Assembly (NCBI RefSeq): GCF_014054525.1
Contig: NZ_CP059564.1
Span: 196,357 to 260,356 of the forward strand
Direction: 5' to 3'
Source: Alysiella filiformis
Lineage (GTDB): Bacteria > Pseudomonadota > Gammaproteobacteria > Burkholderiales > Neisseriaceae
Length of the DNA: 64,000 bases
The notes under the pieces were generated by a model. The model had not been told where the DNA came from, did no database searches, and saw only the letters and a program-made list of their open reading frames with translations. Shown piece after piece: positions 60,455-64,000 of this stretch; position 1 is the stretch's first letter; the number at the start of each line of letters is the position of its first letter. A program made the position numbers and the translations under genes.

Positions 60455-62590
60455 ATGCCCCAAATCCAATTTCAAATCAAAGGCATGACTTGCCAAGCCT
60501 GTGCCAATCGCATTGAAAAGGTGTTGAACAAAAAAGATTTTGTTCAAGCTGCCAGCGTGAATTTTGCCAGCGAAACCGCACAAATCCACTTTGACGACAC
60601 ACAAACCTCGCCTGAACAACTCATTCAAATCATTGAAAAAACAGGATTTCAGGCAGCCTTACCCACATCATCAACGCTGCCTGAAAACCCCACGCCCCAA
60701 TCCACTTGGCGCGTGTGGGCTTTACTGGCTTTGACCGCGCCATTTATGTTGGGTATGGTGGGCATGCTGTTTGGTTCGCACGCGCTTATGCCACCGCTTT
60801 GGGTGCAAATTGTGCTGGCTACGGTGGCGCAAACTTATTTCGCCCTGCCGTTTTATCGCGGTGCTTGGGCGAGTTTACGCGCTGGCGCTGCCAATATGGA
60901 CGTGCTGGTTACGCTGGGAACTTCGGCGATTTTCGTCTATTCTCTGGCAATGTCGGCAAATGGCGTTCATCATGTTTATTTTGAGGCGGGCGTGATGGTG
61001 TTGGCATTCGTGTCGCTGGGCAAACACTGGGAAGCGAAAACCAAGCGCGGCAGCCTGAACGCTTTGGGGGCATTGTTGCAGCTCACGCCCAAAGAAGTGC
61101 TTGTTTACAAAAATGAAAATTGGCAAACTGTGCCACTCAATCAAATCCAAAAAGGCGATGTTTTGCGTGGCGTACACGGCACGCGCGTGGCGGCTGATGG
61201 CGAAGTCATCGCAGGCGAGGCTTGGGCAGACGAAAGCCACTTAACGGGCGAAAGCCAGCCTGTACACAAAACCATTGGCAACAAGGTGTTGGCAGGTTCG
61301 GTGCTTTCAGGCAGCGTGGATTATCGCGCTGAAAGTTTGGGCGCAGACACGCTGTTGGGCGACATGGCGGCGGCTTTGGCGCAAGCGCAGGGCAGCAAAG
61401 CACCCATGGCACGTTTGGCGGACAAGGTAGCGGCGGTGTTTGTGCCTGTGGTGGTGGTGGTGGCGTTGTTGGCTTTTGTGTTTAATTTCATTGTGTTGGG
61501 CGATTTTCAGGCAGCCTTAATGCGTGGCGTGGCGGTGTTGGTGGTGGCGTGTCCGTGCGCTTTGGGTTTGGCAACGCCAGCCGCGATGATGGCAGGCATG
61601 GGCGTGGCGGTACAACGCGGCGTGTGGTTCAAAGACGCAGCCGCCTTGGAAAGCGCAGGTGCGGTGCAAGCGGTGGTGTTGGACAAAACAGGCACGCTCA
61701 CACAAGGCAAACCCGAAGTGGTCGGCATTTGGTGCGCGGAAAATATTTCAGAAAAACAATTATTTGAATTGACCGTAGCGGTGGAACGCCATTCGGCTCA
61801 CCCTTTGGCGCAAGCGATTGTTCAGGCTGCCAGCAAAACAGAAGAAATGCTTGATTTTGAATTGGAAAATGTGAACACGGTGGCTGGCGAAGGCATGGTC
61901 GCGCAAATCAAATCGCAAGGCGAAATCCGAATCGGTACGCCTGAATTTTGCGGATTCAGGCTGCCTGAAACGCTGTTGTCGCAAAATCATTGGGCAAACA
62001 GCAGCATTGTGGCGGTTTCGCTGAATCATCAAACACTTGGCGCATTCGCTTTGGCAGACACGCTCAAAAACGACAGTTGCGCCGCCGTGCAAAAATTGCG
62101 CCAGCACCACGAAGTGTACATCGTAAGTGGCGACCATGCCGCAACCGTACACCACATCGCCCAACAAATCGGGCTGCCTGAACACAACGCCCACGGCAAC
62201 TGCCAACCAAGACAAAAAGTTGAATTTATCCAAAAACTGAAACAAAAAAACCAAACCATAGCCATGGTGGGAGACGGCATCAATGACGCGCCCGCTTTGG
62301 CGTTGGCAGACGTGGGTTTTGCCGTGCGCGGCAGCACCGACATTGCCGAACACAGTGCCAATGCCGTGTTGGTGCGCCCATCGGTGGCGGCATTGGCAGA
62401 CGGTTTGCACATTGCGCGGCAGACGGTGGGCGTGATGAAACAAAATCTGTTTTTCGCTTTAATTTACAATGTATTGGGCATACCGTTGGCGGCAATGGGC
62501 TACCTCACGCCCGTGTTGGCAGGCGCGATGATGGCGTTGAGTTCCGTGTCGGTGCTGGGCAATGCTTTGCGTTTGAAACGCATGAAATAA
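60455..62590 (+). CDS. copA: Copper-exporting P-type ATPase
   Basis: A 711-residue P1B-type ATPase. One N-terminal HMA domain with GMTCQAC (Cys13, Cys16); eight TMs; the actuator 'GEAWADESHLTGESQPV' near 250; the ion-binding CPC in 'VACPCALGLATP' near 365; phosphorylation site 'DKTGTLTQG' near 410; HP motif 'ERHSAHPLAQAI' near 448; and 'MVGDGINDAPALALADVG' near 605. CPC plus one HMA indicates Cu(I) export. DUS-encoded peptides occur in loops ('FRLPE', 'LPEN'). With the CopZ-like protein upstream it forms a copper-detoxification unit. Confidence 0.95.
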   Translation: MPQIQFQIKGMTCQACANRIEKVLNKKDFVQAASVNFASETAQIHFDDTQTSPEQLIQIIEKTGFQAALPTSSTLPENPTPQSTWRVWALLALTAPFMLGMVGMLFGSHALMPPLWVQIVLATVAQTYFALPFYRGAWASLRAGAANMDVLVTLGTSAIFVYSLAMSANGVHHVYFEAGVMVLAFVSLGKHWEAKTKRGSLNALGALLQLTPKEVLVYKNENWQTVPLNQIQKGDVLRGVHGTRVAADGEVIAGEAWADESHLTGESQPVHKTIGNKVLAGSVLSGSVDYRAESLGADTLLGDMAAALAQAQGSKAPMARLADKVAAVFVPVVVVVALLAFVFNFIVLGDFQAALMRGVAVLVVACPCALGLATPAAMMAGMGVAVQRGVWFKDAAALESAGAVQAVVLDKTGTLTQGKPEVVGIWCAENISEKQLFELTVAVERHSAHPLAQAIVQAASKTEEMLDFELENVNTVAGEGMVAQIKSQGEIRIGTPEFCGFRLPETLLSQNHWANSSIVAVSLNHQTLGAFALADTLKNDSCAAVQKLRQHHEVYIVSGDHAATVHHIAQQIGLPEHNAHGNCQPRQKVEFIQKLKQKNQTIAMVGDGINDAPALALADVGFAVRGSTDIAEHSANAVLVRPSVAALADGLHIARQTVGVMKQNLFFALIYNVLGIPLAAMGYLTPVLAGAMMALSSVSVLGNALRLKRMK

Positions 62591-62637
62591 TGGGAAATAC
62601 AGATTCAGGCTGCCTGAAATCTTGACAAAACCTGCTT

Positions 62638-62752
62638 TTAATCTGCCCCCTCCCCCTATGCAAGGGGGAGGGCTGGGGTGGGGGTTAGAAACCCAAAGTA
62701 CCACCCCCACCCTAACCCTCCCCCGCCAGACGGGTGAGGGAACAGATTACAG
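62638..62752. repeat. CCCTCCCC inverted repeat
   Basis: CTGCCCCCTCCCCC...GGGGGAGGGCTGGGGTGGGGG faces CCCCCACCCTAACCCTCCCCC...GGGTGAGGGAACAG. Lies between the convergent copA and ABC exporter genes. Confidence 0.65.
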
Positions 62753-62807
62753 GCAGCCAAACAATTTTGGTCGTGTACTGTCAAGCAGCCTGAAACTTGC
62801 CCCAAGG

Positions 62808-64000
62808 TTATGCCGCGCGACTGTTTTCATCGGCAACATTTTTGGCAGATTCGCTATCTAATTGTTGTAAAACGCCATTTTTCATGGACACAATGCGCTG
62901 GGCGTGATGAAAATATTTGTCATCGTGGCTGATGGCAAACACGGTATAGCCTTGATTTTTCAATAAAGGCAACAGATTTTCGTAAAACACACGGCGAAAT
63001 TGGGGGTCTTGGTCGGCAGCCCATTCGTCCAAAATCATGATGCTGCGTTGTTCCAGCGCGGCAATCATCAGGGCGAGCCGTTTACGTTGCCCTTGCGATA
63101 ATTTGCTGTTTAAAATGCGTTTTTGTTCAATTTTGACTTTGTCGCTCAGTTGCAAATGGTTGAGCCACGCACTGATTTGTTCATCGGCAACATCGTTGCC
63201 CATGCCGTCCATAAGTTGTTCAAATATATGAAAATCGGTAAACACGCTGGCAAACAGTTGGCGATATGCTTCGCGATTTTCTTCTGTAATTTCAATATCA
63301 TCAACAAAAATCTTACCCGATGTGGGCGTGTACAAACCCGACAACACCAGCGACAAAGTGGATTTGCCCGAACCGTTGCCGCCAATCAAAAACAGGGTTT
63401 CGCCGCGTTCAATCGTTAAATCAATGGGTTGCAATGAAAAATGCTGTCCGCCTTGCACGGGATAGGCATAGGTAATCTGTTGCAAACGAATGCGTTGCCA
63501 GTTTTCAGGCAGCCTGAAATCGCTGTGAAAATGCGGCTGATAATCCACCAATCCCAAATTTTTGAGGGCTTGCAAACCCACTTGGCTTTGCATGATGGCG
63601 GGCAATGCGCCAATCGCCGCCGTGAGCGGTGCGCGCATAAACAGCACAATCATGGTAATGGTGGCGGCATCGGACAAACTCGCCCAATGGTATTGCATGG
63701 ACAAATAGAAAATCACGCCCACCGCCCCCAACATCACGCTGTTGCCCCAATTAATGGCGATGGCGTGGTAGCTGTCGGCTTGAATGTGGGCATCGCGGCG
63801 CATTTGGGCTTGGGGCAAAAAGGTTTCGCGGTAAAAGCGTTCGGCACGAAAACGGTTGAGTTTCAATTCTTTGTGTCCGTTTAAGGTGGTTTCGTAGTGG
63901 CTTTGAATGTCGTCTTCGGCATGACGCATTTGGCGGAAACTGCTGTAATGGCGTTTGACCACAAAATGTGTGCCTGCAATCATGGCGGTCATCAAAATCG
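62808..64000 (-). CDS. ABC exporter (SyrD/PvdE type), 3' part
   Basis: The C-terminal ~395 residues of a fused permease-ATPase; the 5' end lies beyond the window. The visible part starts in the membrane domain ('YETTLNGHKELKLNRFRAERFY', TMs 'GNSVMLGAVGVIFYLSMQYHW' and 'TITMIVLFMRAPLTAAIGALP'), then the ATPase: Walker A 'LIGGNGSGKSTLSLVLSGL', signature 'LSQGQRKRLALMIA' and Walker B 'SIMILDEWAADQDP'. This signature form and 'LNGHKELKLN' are typical of cyclic-peptide/siderophore exporters such as SyrD and PvdE, or YojI. The substrate is unknown. Confidence 0.85.
   Translation of the reverse strand, partial: ILMTAMIAGTHFVVKRHYSSFRQMRHAEDDIQSHYETTLNGHKELKLNRFRAERFYRETFLPQAQMRRDAHIQADSYHAIAINWGNSVMLGAVGVIFYLSMQYHWASLSDAATITMIVLFMRAPLTAAIGALPAIMQSQVGLQALKNLGLVDYQPHFHSDFRLPENWQRIRLQQITYAYPVQGGQHFSLQPIDLTIERGETLFLIGGNGSGKSTLSLVLSGLYTPTSGKIFVDDIEITEENREAYRQLFASVFTDFHIFEQLMDGMGNDVADEQISAWLNHLQLSDKVKIEQKRILNSKLSQGQRKRLALMIAALEQRSIMILDEWAADQDPQFRRVFYENLLPLLKNQGYTVFAISHDDKYFHHAQRIVSMKNGVLQQLDSESAKNVADENSRAA

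Noticed and set aside
1-64000. tRNA or rRNA genes
   Set aside because: No spacer contained a recognisable cloverleaf, CCA-proximal motif or conserved rRNA segment; short tRNAs could still be missed by eye.

Overview
The window is chromosomal DNA from a member of the Neisseriaceae. The clearest sign is a short near-palindrome, TTCAGGC(A/T)GCCTGAA, present in dozens of copies between and inside genes. It contains the DNA uptake sequences known as the Kingella-type (AGGCAGCCTGAA) and Simonsiella-type (AGGCTGCCTGAA) dialects on opposite strands. Gene content agrees: a Neisseria-type PSD-A phosphatidylserine decarboxylase, an Opa-family porin, def next to a LysM protein, and StbD/StbE toxin-antitoxin genes. 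I would place it near Kingella, Simonsiella or Alysiella; the species cannot be fixed from the sequence alone. Base composition is moderate, with AT-rich islands (about 8.9-10.4, 22.6-24.3 and 25.7-26.8 kb) that look acquired. No rRNA, tRNA, CRISPR array, prophage or intact insertion sequence was seen.

Layout. 0-8.6 kb: housekeeping genes, mostly on the minus strand (DUF1543, PhzF-like, prfC, fdx, gpmA, a plsX-plsC-small membrane protein operon). 8.9-10.4 kb: an AT-rich cluster of small membrane proteins of unknown function. 10.8-29 kb: lptF, then a sulfur region with a sulfate ABC transporter (sbp-cysT-cysW-...-cysA), cysG, a cysH/cysN chimera, cysJ and cysI. This cluster is broken up by unrelated genes: a PD-(D/E)XK-like protein, an ATPase plus TOPRIM-like gene pair that resembles a phage-defence module, and an ArsR regulator with an Old Yellow Enzyme. 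29-36 kb: a SUKH protein, a 917-residue unknown, pirin, aat and pgi. 36-49.6 kb: psd, rpsI-rplM, a BI-1 protein, def, a LysM protein, secB, grxC, lpxB and a TRIC-type channel. 49.9-64 kb: mnmG, an Opa-like porin, a LysR regulator, a roadblock-like protein behind an unusual tandem leader, a TrpXYZ-type ABC transporter split by an FkbM methyltransferase, a copper chaperone and copper ATPase flanking a toxin-antitoxin pair, and the end of an ABC exporter.

The most unusual points are these. (1) The cysH gene is fused in frame to the 3' end of cysN at a DUS-like sequence; cysD and the rest of cysN are missing. This predicts loss of the sulfate-to-sulfite steps although transport and sulfite reduction genes remain. 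(2) Two envelope-lipid enzymes, Psd and LpxB, carry very long repetitive C-terminal tails (about 415 and 870 residues). The LpxB repeat array contains eleven same-strand copies of the 10-base DUS core. (3) A roughly 270-nt leader ahead of the roadblock-like gene holds two 102-nt copies of a conserved structured-RNA-like unit. (4) Intergenic DNA is rich in hairpins with a GTAG foot, as in REP elements moved by RAYT transposases, including a nested composite with filled and empty forms.
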